Shown here in pieces: positions 11,126-19,835 of a DNA stretch of 64,000 bases; within the stretch, counting starts at the first letter, position 1; every line of letters starts with the position of its first letter. Source of the DNA: Gulbenkiania mobilis. GTDB taxonomy: Bacteria; Pseudomonadota; Gammaproteobacteria; Burkholderiales; Chromobacteriaceae. The notes beneath the pieces were generated by a model. That model searched no databases. It was not told where the DNA came from and was given only the letters and a program-made list of their open reading frames with translations. The position numbers and the translations under genes were made by a program. Where the stretch lies: positions 248,001 to 312,000 of the forward strand of contig SMDA01000002.1 of NCBI GenBank assembly GCA_004346645.1, read 5' to 3'.

Positions 11126-12285
11126 CGGGCGGGCGGCTGGGTCAGCTGAAGGTGGCGCTTGTCTGCGACTGGCTGGAGAGCTACGCCGGTGCAGAGCGGG
11201 TGATTGAGGCCATGCTGGCGGTGTTCCCCCAGGCTGATGTACACGCGGTGGTGGACTTCGTACCGTCGGGCGAACGCGGCTTTCTGGGCGGACGCCCTGT
11301 CATCACCAGCTTCATCCAGCGCCTGCCAGGAGCGCGTCGCCATTTCCGGCACTACCTGCCCCTCATGCCGCTGGCTGTGGAGCAATTCGATCTCTCCGGT
11401 TACGATCTCGTTCTGTCCAGCAGCCACGCTGTGGCAAAGGGCGCGCTGGTTGGCCCCGACCAGCTACATGTGAGCTACGTACACTCGCCGCTGCGCTATG
11501 CGTGGGACATGCAGGCGGAGTACCTGCGCGACGCGGGCCTCGCGCATGGCCCCAAGGGTGCGTTGGTGCGCTGGCTGCTGCACCGGCTGCGCAACTGGGA
11601 TGCGCGTTCGGCCAACGGAGTGGACGTGCTGGTGGCCAACTCCCGCTTCATCGCACGGCGCATCGAGAAGTGCTACCGGCGCGAGTCGGTGGTGATCCAC
11701 CCGCCGGTGGACGTGGCCGGCCTGCAACCGGGAACCCGGCGCGAGGATTTCTATCTCACTGTATCGCGGCTGGTGCCCTACAAGCGCATCGACCGGATCG
11801 TAGAGGCCTTCCGTCAGCTGCCCGACCGGAAACTGGTGGTGATCGGCAACGGCCCCGAGCTGGAGCGGCTGCGGGCGATCGCCCCCGCCAACGTGAGCCT
11901 GCCGGGTTTTCAGCCGGATACGGTCGTGCGCGATCATCTGCAACGCGCCCGGGCCTTCGTGTTCGCCGCTCTGGAGGACTTCGGCATCGCCCCGGTAGAG
12001 GCGCAGGCCTGCGGCACTCCGGTCATCGCCTATGGGCGCGGTGGCGCCAGTGAGAGCGTGTGTGGGTTGGACAATCCGGCGCCCACCGGAGTGTTCTTCG
12101 ATGCGCAGACACCGGAGGCGATCGCTGGGGCGGTGCGCTTGTTCGAACGGGAGGCGGGGCGTATCCTCCCCGGGCACTGCCGTTCCAATGCCATGCGTTT
12201 TTCGCAGGCGGCATTTGCAGAACAGTTTGGCCACACCGTTGAAGACGCGTGGCGTGCTTTCGCGTCCAGGCGGTCTGCCTGCTGA
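11122..12285 (+). CDS. GT4-family glycosyltransferase
   Basis: A 387-residue GT-B fold enzyme. The N-terminal half binds the acceptor (VALVCDWLESYAGAERVIE; SYVHSPLRYAWD). The C-terminal half binds the nucleotide sugar, with the E(x7)E motif in EDFGIAPVEAQACGTPVIA near residues 285-303 and YKRIDRIVEAF before it. It probably adds a hexose, perhaps mannose, to a lipid-linked glycan. It overlaps the zinc-ribbon gene and lies 16 bp before the WbaP-like gene, so the three look like one operon. Confidence 0.85.
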   Translation: MTGGRLGQLKVALVCDWLESYAGAERVIEAMLAVFPQADVHAVVDFVPSGERGFLGGRPVITSFIQRLPGARRHFRHYLPLMPLAVEQFDLSGYDLVLSSSHAVAKGALVGPDQLHVSYVHSPLRYAWDMQAEYLRDAGLAHGPKGALVRWLLHRLRNWDARSANGVDVLVANSRFIARRIEKCYRRESVVIHPPVDVAGLQPGTRREDFYLTVSRLVPYKRIDRIVEAFRQLPDRKLVVIGNGPELERLRAIAPANVSLPGFQPDTVVRDHLQRARAFVFAALEDFGIAPVEAQACGTPVIAYGRGGASESVCGLDNPAPTGVFFDAQTPEAIAGAVRLFEREAGRILPGHCRSNAMRFSQAAFAEQFGHTVEDAWRAFASRRSAC

Positions 12286-12301
12286 TTATCAAGGTTGCTT
12301 C

Positions 12302-13798
12302 ATGTCCATGCCCGAGGGCACACCCAGTCTCACTCAGATCAATGATGCCGTCCGCTACCTGACGGCAGGGTGCTGTCCGCCTGTATCCAGCAGACGGCTG
12401 GCGGCCGCCACCCTGTTCGGGGCGGACCTACTGGCTTGGACCACTGCCTTTTGCCTGGGCCTGCTGGCCCTGTCACTGCATCCCCACTTTTCCGAGCTCG
12501 ACATGGAACGCTGGTGGCAAGCCATCGGGTTGAGGCAGATGGTGGGGTTCGGCGGATTTGCCCTCGTGGGCTGCATCCTCTTCTGGCGTAGCGGGCATTA
12601 CCACGAACGCCAGCCCTTCTGGGCCGAGACCGGCGAAGTGATGCGTACCACCAGCATCCTTGCCCTCCTTTACGGCGTCTTCGTCCTGGTGATGAACCTG
12701 CCCCTGTCGCGCACGGTCTGGCTGGCCGGCTTTCTCAGTGTGCTGGCACTCGTTCCGCTAATGCGCATGGCGGCCCGGGCCGCACTCTGTGCCCGAGGGC
12801 ACTGGGCGATTCCGGCGGTCGTCATTGGCACCGGGCCGGCGGCCCGCAGTTGCCAGCGTGCGCTGGATGGGGAAACGCAGCTGGGGTATCGGGTGCATGC
12901 CTTCATCGAATCCGATTTGGCCGCGCCCGGACATTCTCCCGTCCCTGGCGTGCCCTTGCTGCATTGGCCGCACGACAGCGTGGAAACGCTTGCCGGACTG
13001 CTACGGGGCTACCACATCATTTATGCCTTGGAGCCCGAGTCCGTTCCGGCCCACCCCGGCTGGTTGGAAACCCTCTCCCAGCAGTTCCTCAACTTGCACG
13101 TCGTGCCCCCCGTTTCGGAGCTACCTCTGGTATCCATGCGGCCACAGGTGTTCTTCAGTCATGATGTACTGATGCTGCGGGCACGCAACAATCTGCTGGA
13201 CGCACAGGCCCAGCGTTTCAAGCGGCTGTTTGACATCGTTTCCAGCGTGCTGCTCCTCGCCCTCGCCCTGCCGCTGCTGCTGGTCATCGCCCTACTGATC
13301 CGTCTGGAAGGGGGCCCGGCCCTCTTCGGCCAACCCAGGATCGGTCGCGAGGGGCAGCTGTTCACTTGCCTGAAGTTCCGCACCATGCGCGTGGATGCCG
13401 AGGCTGCTCTGGAGCGGTTGCTCGCCACAGATGCCCAGGCTGCCGCGGAATGGGAGGCCTACCGCAAACTGCGCAACGATCCGCGCATTACGCGTGTCGG
13501 TGCCTTCCTGCGCAAGACCAGCCTGGATGAACTGCCGCAGCTTTTCAACGTGCTCCTGGGGGAGATGAGCCTGGTCGGCCCTCGGCCGCGCCTGCCGGAT
13601 GAGCCGGCCTGCTTCTATTACAAGGCGGTGCGCCCCGGACTCACCGGCCTGTGGCAGGTCAGCGGCCGCAACCTGCTCTCGTACGAAGACCGCATCTCGC
13701 TCGACGTCTGGTATGTGCGCAACTGGAACCTGTGGTACGACATCGCCATTCTGTTCAAAACCGTCAAGGTGGTGCTGTTCCGGGAAGGTGCGTACTAG
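12302..13798 (+). CDS. WbaP-like polyprenyl-phosphate sugar-1-phosphate transferase
   Basis: A 498-residue inner-membrane enzyme that starts a polysaccharide repeat by moving a hexose-1-phosphate from UDP-sugar to undecaprenyl phosphate. An N-terminal block of about four membrane helices (residues 40-150) is followed by a CoA-binding-like domain. The C-terminal bacterial sugar transferase domain starts with a membrane-entering helix near residue 305 and carries [30 protein letters not shown] and a WbaP-type end ([18 protein letters not shown]). An AAGG site precedes the ATG at 12302. Galactose or glucose cannot be told apart. Confidence 0.88.
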   Translation: MSMPEGTPSLTQINDAVRYLTAGCCPPVSSRRLAAATLFGADLLAWTTAFCLGLLALSLHPHFSELDMERWWQAIGLRQMVGFGGFALVGCILFWRSGHYHERQPFWAETGEVMRTTSILALLYGVFVLVMNLPLSRTVWLAGFLSVLALVPLMRMAARAALCARGHWAIPAVVIGTGPAARSCQRALDGETQLGYRVHAFIESDLAAPGHSPVPGVPLLHWPHDSVETLAGLLRGYHIIYALEPESVPAHPGWLETLSQQFLNLHVVPPVSELPLVSMRPQVFFSHDVLMLRARNNLLDAQAQRFKRLFDIVSSVLLLALALPLLLVIALLIRLEGGPALFGQPRIGREGQLFTCLKFRTMRVDAEAALERLLATDAQAAAEWEAYRKLRNDPRITRVGAFLRKTSLDELPQLFNVLLGEMSLVGPRPRLPDEPACFYYKAVRPGLTGLWQVSGRNLLSYEDRISLDVWYVRNWNLWYDIAILFKTVKVVLFREGAY

Positions 13799-13821
13799 CC
13801 TTGCCACGCATCCGCCTGCCC

Positions 13822-14109
13822 ATGCGCAATCGCCTGCCCGTGCTGATCGCCCGCTTTGCTCCGCCGCTTGCCTGGCTTGGGGAAACCGACAAGCTCAAGC
13901 ATCTGGCAGCCACCCTCCTCCTCGTTCCGCTGCTGGGCCTGTTCCTGCCGCTGTGGGCGGCCTGGCTGGCCACGCAGGCCATCGGCCTGGGCAAGGAACT
14001 CCTGGACCTCTTCTATTACCGCTCAGGTTTCTGCTGGTGGGACATGCTCGCCAACGTCATCGGCAGTATCGCCGGGCTGGCCCTGGCACTGAGCCTCACC
14101 CTTACCTGA
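13822..14109 (+). CDS. Small VanZ/YfiM-like membrane protein
   Basis: A 95-residue protein with two or three hydrophobic segments and the pattern DKLKH, GKELLD, FCWWDMLANVIGS, which resembles VanZ-like/YfiM-type small membrane proteins. The start may be ATG 13822 or TTG 13801; neither has a good ribosome site. It follows the WbaP-like gene by 23 bp and may be in its operon. Function unknown. Confidence 0.6.
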   Translation: MRNRLPVLIARFAPPLAWLGETDKLKHLAATLLLVPLLGLFLPLWAAWLATQAIGLGKELLDLFYYRSGFCWWDMLANVIGSIAGLALALSLTLT

Positions 14110-14116
14110 GCACGCC

Positions 14117-14491
14117 ATGCCTCATCTGACGCTGGAATACACCGATACCCTGCCTAGGCCGGTCATGCTGACCGCGCTGGACGTCGCCCATGCCACCCTG
14201 ATGGAGAGTGGTGTCTTCGAGGAAGGGGATATCAAGAGCCGGCTGCACCCGCTGGCGCACTACCGCCGGGGGCGGGAGGCGCCGGCCACCGTCCTGTTCG
14301 TGCACGTACGGCTGGCGCTCCTGGCGGGGCGTCCGCCAGCCTTGCGCCAGCGGTTGGCCGAAAGCCTGCTGGAGGCGCTGAAGGCAGGTGTGCCCTGGCC
14401 CGGACAGCAGCCGGTGGAGCTGTGCGTGGAAACCTGCGAGATCGACCGCGACAGTTACGCCAAGTCCGTCATCAGCACCGACGCGGGCTAA
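14117..14491 (+). CDS. 5-carboxymethyl-2-hydroxymuconate isomerase-like protein
   Basis: A 124-residue tautomerase-superfamily protein. MPHLTLEYTD gives the catalytic N-terminal Pro1 after Met removal, and the length fits the CHMI (HpaF) family. That enzyme works in homoprotocatechuate breakdown, but no other hpa gene is here, so the substrate may differ. Its 3' end overlaps the convergent glycosyltransferase gene by 4 bp. An uptake-like word at 14353 reads Leu-Ala-Glu. Confidence 0.8.
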   Translation: MPHLTLEYTDTLPRPVMLTALDVAHATLMESGVFEEGDIKSRLHPLAHYRRGREAPATVLFVHVRLALLAGRPPALRQRLAESLLEALKAGVPWPGQQPVELCVETCEIDRDSYAKSVISTDAG

Positions 14492-15642
14492 CCGCCGGCC
14501 GCCTGCCACGCCTGTCGGTAGACGGCCACCGTGTCCTCCACGCAGCGCGCCCAGGTAAATTCGGCCGCACGGGCCGGGCCGCGCTGCCGTGCCTCGGTCC
14601 GCCAGGCCTCGTCCCCCATCAGCCGCTCCAGACCTGCGCGCAGCGCATCCTGCGAGAGGGTGTCCACCACCAGGGCGGCCTCGCCCACCACTTCGGGCAG
14701 CGAAGAGCGGCTGCCCACCAGCGTCGGCACGCCACAGGCCAACGCCTCCAGTGCCGGCAGGCCGAAGCCCTCGTACACCGAGGGAAAGGCAAAGCCGCTG
14801 GCGCCGGCATAGAGGTGCGGCAGATCGGCCTCAGGCACATACCCCAGGCGCAGCACCCGCCCACGCTGTTCCAGCCGCTCCAGACGCGACAGGAAGGCCG
14901 CCTCGCCCCAGCCGCGCGCACCGGCCAGCACCAAGGGGTGCTGCTGCTGCCAGGCGGCGGGCAGGCTTTCATACGCTTCGATCAGGCCCTGCAGGTTCTT
15001 GCGCGGCTCCAGCGTCCCCACCACCAGCAAGTAACGCAGGTCGGCCAGTCCGTAACGGGCCAACACCGGTGCTAGCGTGGCAGCCTCCGCAGGGCGGTAA
15101 CGCGGGTCTACCCCGTTGTAGGTCACGGATACCCGCTCGGGGGCCACCCCCAGCACCTTGATGATCTCCTGGCGCACGAAATGCGACACCGTGATGATGT
15201 GTTCCGCCCGCTCCACCGAAGCTGGTAGCTCGCGGTTGAAGTAGTCCACCCGGTCTGCCGGATGGAATTGCGGGAAATGCAGGTGCGACAGATCGTGGAT
15301 GGTGATCACGGAAGGCCCGCGGTACGGGCCAAGAATGTAGTTGGGCTCGTGAAAGAGATAGTCCTCTCCCAGCGCTCGCAAGGAAGACGCGGCCCGAAGG
15401 TCACGCAAGGCATGATAGGCCCGCCTGGCCAGCGGCTTGAATGGCACCCAGTCGCGCCAGCGGCGCCCGAGCGAAGGCGCGGCCTGCGCCGGATCGGGCA
15501 GCCCCACCTTGCGGTGGCCGGCAAAGAACGCCAGTTCGTCCAAGGCTGGGTGCTGCTCTAGGCCGCGGGCAAGCTGGTAGGCATAACGCCCCACCCCGGT
15601 CAGAGGGGGCTGGATCGACTGAACGCTGTAGAGAATTCGCAT
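14488..15642 (-). CDS. GT4-family glycosyltransferase
   Basis: A 384-residue GT-B fold enzyme. TGVGRYAYQLARGL near the N-terminus, ITIHDLSHLHFPQFH and ITVSHFVRQEI mark the acceptor half. VGTLEPRKNLQGLIEAY and the E(x7)E motif in YEGFGLPALEALACGVPTL mark the donor half. The closest kin are mannosyl- or rhamnosyl-type GT4 enzymes. It is read towards the isomerase and follows the DUF4214 protein gene on the same strand by about 50 bp. It likely belongs to surface glycan synthesis with the neighbours at 11122-13798. Confidence 0.85.
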   Translation of the reverse strand: MRILYSVQSIQPPLTGVGRYAYQLARGLEQHPALDELAFFAGHRKVGLPDPAQAAPSLGRRWRDWVPFKPLARRAYHALRDLRAASSLRALGEDYLFHEPNYILGPYRGPSVITIHDLSHLHFPQFHPADRVDYFNRELPASVERAEHIITVSHFVRQEIIKVLGVAPERVSVTYNGVDPRYRPAEAATLAPVLARYGLADLRYLLVVGTLEPRKNLQGLIEAYESLPAAWQQQHPLVLAGARGWGEAAFLSRLERLEQRGRVLRLGYVPEADLPHLYAGASGFAFPSVYEGFGLPALEALACGVPTLVGSRSSLPEVVGEAALVVDTLSQDALRAGLERLMGDEAWRTEARQRGPARAAEFTWARCVEDTVAVYRQAWQAAGG

Positions 15643-15691
15643 GCGCGCATTCTAGCGCGCCCCCGCGCGCGACGCAGGTCAGCGGGGCCGG

Positions 15692-17389
15692 TCAGGCAAA
15701 GTTGCCGGCGTTGAACCCGACCAGCTGCAGATTATTGATGTCCGCCATCGTGGCCACCAGCTCCACCTCGTCTGCCGTCACATGGGTAACATCCGCCTGG
15801 TTGGTGACAAACCAGACCGACGCATCGCCGGTCAGGTCGGCAGTGATCACCACCGCCTTGCGGCTGGCCGTGGGTTCGGCAAACACCGCCCCGTCGAAGA
15901 GCGCTGCCACATCGGCCGGCCCGGCAAAGGTACCCGCCACCACCAGGATTTGTCCGTTGGTCCAAGTGATCGGCTTGGCAGGCATGACCGATGCATCGAC
16001 TGTGGCCACGCTGCTCTTCTGAGGACTGTTGAGGAAGGCGGTGAAGTCCAGCACGTCCTTACCGGCACCCAGCTCGAAGCCCAGGATGCGGTCGACCCCG
16101 TTGTCTGCCGCACTCTTGGCGAACACGATGCGGTCCACGCCTTCTGCGGCGTGGAGGATGTCATCGCCGCCGCCTGCCTGCAACCGACCACCACCGGGCG
16201 CGGCATGAATGACCTCGGAGACAGCATTGTCTCCCACCACCGACACACTGGCGGCCACCAGCTGCCGCAGGTCCACGGTGCTGACTTTGGGCCAGCTCCC
16301 GCTTTCGGGCAAGACTGTTTTGCCTCCCACCGTCAGCACATCGTTCTGAAGGTCCAGCCGGAAGGTGGCCGTAGTGGAGAGAGCTGGCGCGAAAATATCA
16401 TTACTGATCTTGACTGGAGGAAGATCGATGAACGACAGCGCGATGCCGCTGGCGGTGGCGCCCACCACGTCGGCGGCCTTCAGGCCGCTGAAGTCCTTGT
16501 CGGTGAACGACAGGCTGATGTTCTTGGTACTGTTGATCGACGCATGAGCCTTGGCCACTCCGTCCAAGAACAGCTCTGCGGTATGGGCGCCGGTCTTCAC
16601 CAAGCGGGCCGTCAGGCCTGCCGGAGCCCCCGTCACCTTGCCCAAGGCCGCGCCGATGGCCCCGGCGAACTCACCACCAGTTAGCATAAGCGTGAGGCTG
16701 CCATCCACCGTGCCATCGTTGAGTGGGCTTTCGGTCAGCAGCTTGCCACTGAGCGTCAGGGAAGGCCCGCTGCCTCCGGTACTCATGATCTTTGCCAGCG
16801 CTGCCTCGAAACCTGTCGGCAGAGCGGCCAGCTCATCGGCCGTGGGCGTGGTGCCCTGCTGCACACCCCAGACGGTGGAGAGCTTGAGCTTGAGGTCGGC
16901 ATTGGCACGGTTTTCCGGCGACTGGGCAAAGCTGTCCAGCACATAGCTGCGGCTCTCGCCTTCGGCCAAGCGCCCCTTCCAGTACATCAGTCCGGGCGTG
17001 TCCGGACTGCGCCCGAGTACATTCTGGTAGAGCGCGGTGAGGAAGGTGGTGTCATCCGGTCGGCTGCCATACAGCGAGGCAAACTCATCGGAACCGAGAA
17101 ACTGCTTGGCGATCTGTCCGGTATCGGCACCCTGGCGACGCACGTTCACCCAGAAGGCCAGCCCTTCCGGATCCGGAAGCCGGCCGAATGCGGCCGTATA
17201 CAGCCGCGCCACCGGCAGCGTGTAGGCGCCGAAAACGGCGCTGGCCACCAGGTCGCTGGCCACCTGCGCCGTAGTCAGGAAACCACTATCGAGTTTGCCT
17301 ACATACTGCTGCAGGCTAGCGGACTCGGGGCTGCGACCCAAGAGGCCCTTGTAGAGGGCGGTGACGGCTTTCTCGGATTGTGCGCTCAC
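15692..17389 (-). CDS. DUF4214 repeat protein, putative type I secretion substrate
   Basis: A 565-residue protein. Three DUF4214-type repeats with the core LYxxxxGRxPDxxGLxxW lie at about 12-34, 62-84 and 122-144. A beta-rich, Thr/Ser/Ala-rich middle follows, then one RTX-like turn (LQAGGGDDILHAAEGVDRI). It has no Cys and no signal peptide. The C-terminal 60 residues (ASVWFVTNQADVT, VELVATMADINNLQLV) match the tails of type I exported bluetail-type proteins. The start is GTG 17389 with AAGGAAG 6 bases upstream. I infer export by the 40364-44858 system and a place at the cell surface. Confidence 0.75.
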   Translation of the reverse strand: MSAQSEKAVTALYKGLLGRSPESASLQQYVGKLDSGFLTTAQVASDLVASAVFGAYTLPVARLYTAAFGRLPDPEGLAFWVNVRRQGADTGQIAKQFLGSDEFASLYGSRPDDTTFLTALYQNVLGRSPDTPGLMYWKGRLAEGESRSYVLDSFAQSPENRANADLKLKLSTVWGVQQGTTPTADELAALPTGFEAALAKIMSTGGSGPSLTLSGKLLTESPLNDGTVDGSLTLMLTGGEFAGAIGAALGKVTGAPAGLTARLVKTGAHTAELFLDGVAKAHASINSTKNISLSFTDKDFSGLKAADVVGATASGIALSFIDLPPVKISNDIFAPALSTTATFRLDLQNDVLTVGGKTVLPESGSWPKVSTVDLRQLVAASVSVVGDNAVSEVIHAAPGGGRLQAGGGDDILHAAEGVDRIVFAKSAADNGVDRILGFELGAGKDVLDFTAFLNSPQKSSVATVDASVMPAKPITWTNGQILVVAGTFAGPADVAALFDGAVFAEPTASRKAVVITADLTGDASVWFVTNQADVTHVTADEVELVATMADINNLQLVGFNAGNFA

Positions 17390-17518
17390 GGTGGCTTCCT
17401 TTCATGCGGGCTGATCCATGCGCAAATTATCAGAACTTCCACAGGCATGCGACAGCTTTCCAGGGACGGACAAGGCCCATGTTATGCTGTCGGGCTGTCT
17501 TTATCCGGTGGGTTCCGT

Positions 17519-18631
17519 ATGCAGTCTGCAAACCTTCCACACCAGCCCCGCCTGGATCAGATCCGCTTCCTGGCAGCCGGGCTGGTGTTTGTGTTCCACG
17601 TTTTCCACTTCTATTACCTGCACTGGCAGCCCGCCAGCGATCGGCCCTGGCTTGGGCTGATCAGTGAAGGCCACACCGGCGTCGGACTGTTTTTCACCCT
17701 TTCGGGCTTCCTGTTCATGCTGATCGCACTGCACAACCCGGCGATCGACTACCGACAGTTCGTGCGTAACCGCTTCCTGCGGATCTTCCCGCTGTTCCTC
17801 ACGGTGTTCGTGCTGTCCATCTCCATCGGGCGTGACACCTTTCGCGCGTCGGACATCCTGTACGTTTTCTTTTCCAACCTGGGGCAGGCGCCCACCTCCA
17901 ACAGCTTCATCACCGGGGCGGCGTGGACCATTTCGCTGGAATTCACCTTCTATCTCGTATTCCCCTTCTTGGGCCGGTTTGCCTTGGAGCGGGGGCCGGG
18001 CTACCTGGCACGGCTGCTGTTGCTGATGCTGCTTTTCAAGCTGGGCGCCTACGGTATCAGCGAACGCAGCACCCACATGTTCTACTCCACGCTGGTCGGC
18101 CGTTTCGACCAGTTCCTCATTGGCATGCTGGCGGCCCTGCTGTACCAGCGCCACCGCGAATGGCTAGGCCGGCATGGCCACCTGTTGCTGGGCATCGCGG
18201 TGTGCCTGGTCGTGCTCAACAGCGGCCTGCAGGCACGCTATGCCAGCTACTTCCTGCCACAACCGAAGCAGCTTTTCTGGGTGACCTGGTCCATGCAGGA
18301 GGCGGCAGGCTGGGCATTCTTCATCATCGCCTGGACTTCGGCCAACCTGCGCCTGCCCGCCTGGCTGGAGCGGCTGCTGCAGCGTGGCGGGGAGATCAGC
18401 TTCTCCTTCTACCTGCTGCATGGCCTGGTCATCTATCTGGCCTACCAGACGCTGGGGCCGCTGGTACTGACCGGCCGGGTGCTGGTGGATGGTACGGTCA
18501 CAGCCATAGTGCTCTATGGCGTGACCTGGCTGGTGGCCAGCCTGAGCTATGAAACCATCGAACGGCCTTTTCTCGGCCTACGCAAGCGCTATGGCCGCAG
18601 CAGCGAGCCCTCGCCTGCCACAGTGCGCTGA
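17519..18631 (+). CDS. Acyltransferase-3 family membrane protein (OafA/YrhL-like)
   Basis: A 370-residue polytopic protein with about 10 membrane helices. RLDQIRFLAAGLVFVFHVFHF near the start contains the conserved catalytic His, GHTGVGLFFTLSGFLF the second motif, and RNRFLRIFP the loop Arg. Such enzymes acetylate or otherwise acylate O-antigen, capsule or exopolysaccharide sugars from the cytoplasmic side. I start at ATG 17519; the frame extends upstream but overlaps the divergent gene's leader. It stands alone on the plus strand among surface-protein genes, with a terminator downstream. Confidence 0.82.
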   Translation: MQSANLPHQPRLDQIRFLAAGLVFVFHVFHFYYLHWQPASDRPWLGLISEGHTGVGLFFTLSGFLFMLIALHNPAIDYRQFVRNRFLRIFPLFLTVFVLSISIGRDTFRASDILYVFFSNLGQAPTSNSFITGAAWTISLEFTFYLVFPFLGRFALERGPGYLARLLLLMLLFKLGAYGISERSTHMFYSTLVGRFDQFLIGMLAALLYQRHREWLGRHGHLLLGIAVCLVVLNSGLQARYASYFLPQPKQLFWVTWSMQEAAGWAFFIIAWTSANLRLPAWLERLLQRGGEISFSFYLLHGLVIYLAYQTLGPLVLTGRVLVDGTVTAIVLYGVTWLVASLSYETIERPFLGLRKRYGRSSEPSPATVR

Positions 18632-18673
18632 ACCGGAGCAGCCCAGGCCGCAAGAAGCCAGCGCCCCATGAAT

Positions 18674-18712
18674 ACAGCCCCGACTGCCTGAGGCGGACGG
18701 GGCTGTGCTTTT
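18674..18712. terminator. Terminator between convergent genes
   Basis: ACAGCCCCG (18674-18682) pairs with CGGGGCTGT (18698-18706). The loop contains a second GCCT/AGGC stem, and GCTTTT follows on the plus strand. It can end the acyltransferase transcript and perhaps also the minus-strand DUF4214 gene. Confidence 0.8.
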
Positions 18713-18731
18713 CGAACTGCAAGCGGTCTGG

Positions 18732-19571
18732 TCAGCTGATCCAGAAGCCATCGTAGGCAGGCAGCTTGGCGTACAGACTGTCGAAGTGGGCCCCCATCTC
18801 CTGCAAGCCCTGCTGGTATTCCTGATAGGTCAAGGGGCCCGCGTATTTCAGGGCCACACTGTCTTCCGACAGATACTCGAAAGCCTTCTGGGCCACGTCC
18901 ATGCTGACCTTCCAGTCATGGTAGACCGGGTTGGCAAAATCCACCTTCATCGTGCCATCTTGGTTGATGGTCAGCGTCATCAGGCCCTTGATGGTTTCCT
19001 GGTTGCCGGACACCACGATGTACTTCTGCAGCAGGTCGTCCAGGCTTTGCGGACTGGTCAGGTGCAGCCCCTTCTCCCACTTGATGGCGGCCTCCCCGAG
19101 CGTGACATACAGCCCGTACGCCGGGTCCACCTTGGGCGTGAGCATGTCCTGGTACTGCTTGACCAGACTGCTCAGCTGGCTGGCGTCATAGCTGGCCAGA
19201 TGCTGGTTGACGTGGGTATTGATCAGCGTGGCATCCTGATTCGTGGCGCCATCTGCCACGTTCAACATGATGCTACCCAGCGTCATCTTGCCGCTTTGCA
19301 GCTGGCCCAGGTAATACTTAAGGCCGCCGTCGTCCGCATGCCGTCCGAAGAGCTGCTGGTAGATCTTGTCGATGCGTGTGGCATTGTCCAGCCCGCCATA
19401 CAGCTGCTGGGCCTCGGCGGAGTTGGCAAAGGCATCGATCATGCCGCTCAGGTTGCCCTTTTCCTGGTCCAGTCGGGCGCTCCAGTACGCCAGCCCGCCG
19501 ATATCGGACGGGCGGCCGTAATAGGCCAGGTAGGCCTTTTCGATCACTGCATAGTATTGTTCTGCGCTCAT
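18732..19571 (-). CDS. DUF4214-domain protein, putative type I secretion substrate
   Basis: A 279-residue protein. The N-terminal half holds two DUF4214 cores (AYLAYYGRPSDIGGLAYW, residues 13-30, and IYQQLFGRHADDGGLKYY, about 68-85). The first closely resembles the start of the S-layer-like protein at 25976 (YIAYYGRPADPLGLQYW). The C-terminal half matches no family I know and ends YDGFWIS. It has no Cys and no signal peptide. The start at 19571 has GGAAGG 7 bases upstream. Type I export is inferred from the N-terminal kinship and neighbourhood only. Confidence 0.72.
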   Translation of the reverse strand: MSAEQYYAVIEKAYLAYYGRPSDIGGLAYWSARLDQEKGNLSGMIDAFANSAEAQQLYGGLDNATRIDKIYQQLFGRHADDGGLKYYLGQLQSGKMTLGSIMLNVADGATNQDATLINTHVNQHLASYDASQLSSLVKQYQDMLTPKVDPAYGLYVTLGEAAIKWEKGLHLTSPQSLDDLLQKYIVVSGNQETIKGLMTLTINQDGTMKVDFANPVYHDWKVSMDVAQKAFEYLSEDSVALKYAGPLTYQEYQQGLQEMGAHFDSLYAKLPAYDGFWIS

Positions 19572-19835
19572 CGCACGCATCCTTCCGTAGTCATGAACAA
19601 TCAAAGTATTTCATGATCATGGCATTAAACCAGGGCGCCGCTCAAGTTTAGGGCGCACTGCCCGTGCCACGGAGAGGGGGGCCTGGTACGCCATAAGGCA
19701 CCGGCGGCACGACTGTGCTGCCTAGTGCTTCTGGCCGGAATAGCAGTCTTTCCTGCACACAAGGCGCATGTAGGCCGAGCATCGTACCGGAGGACAAGCT
19801 AGCGTCTTCCCCTCCGCTCTGGCACCAAGGCAAGG

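Noticed and set aside
19648-19833. 61-codon frame between the ATP-grasp and DUF4214 genes
   Set aside because: No ribosome site, Pro/Gly/Ser-rich without pattern; the 264-bp gap is better read as an untranslated promoter region.
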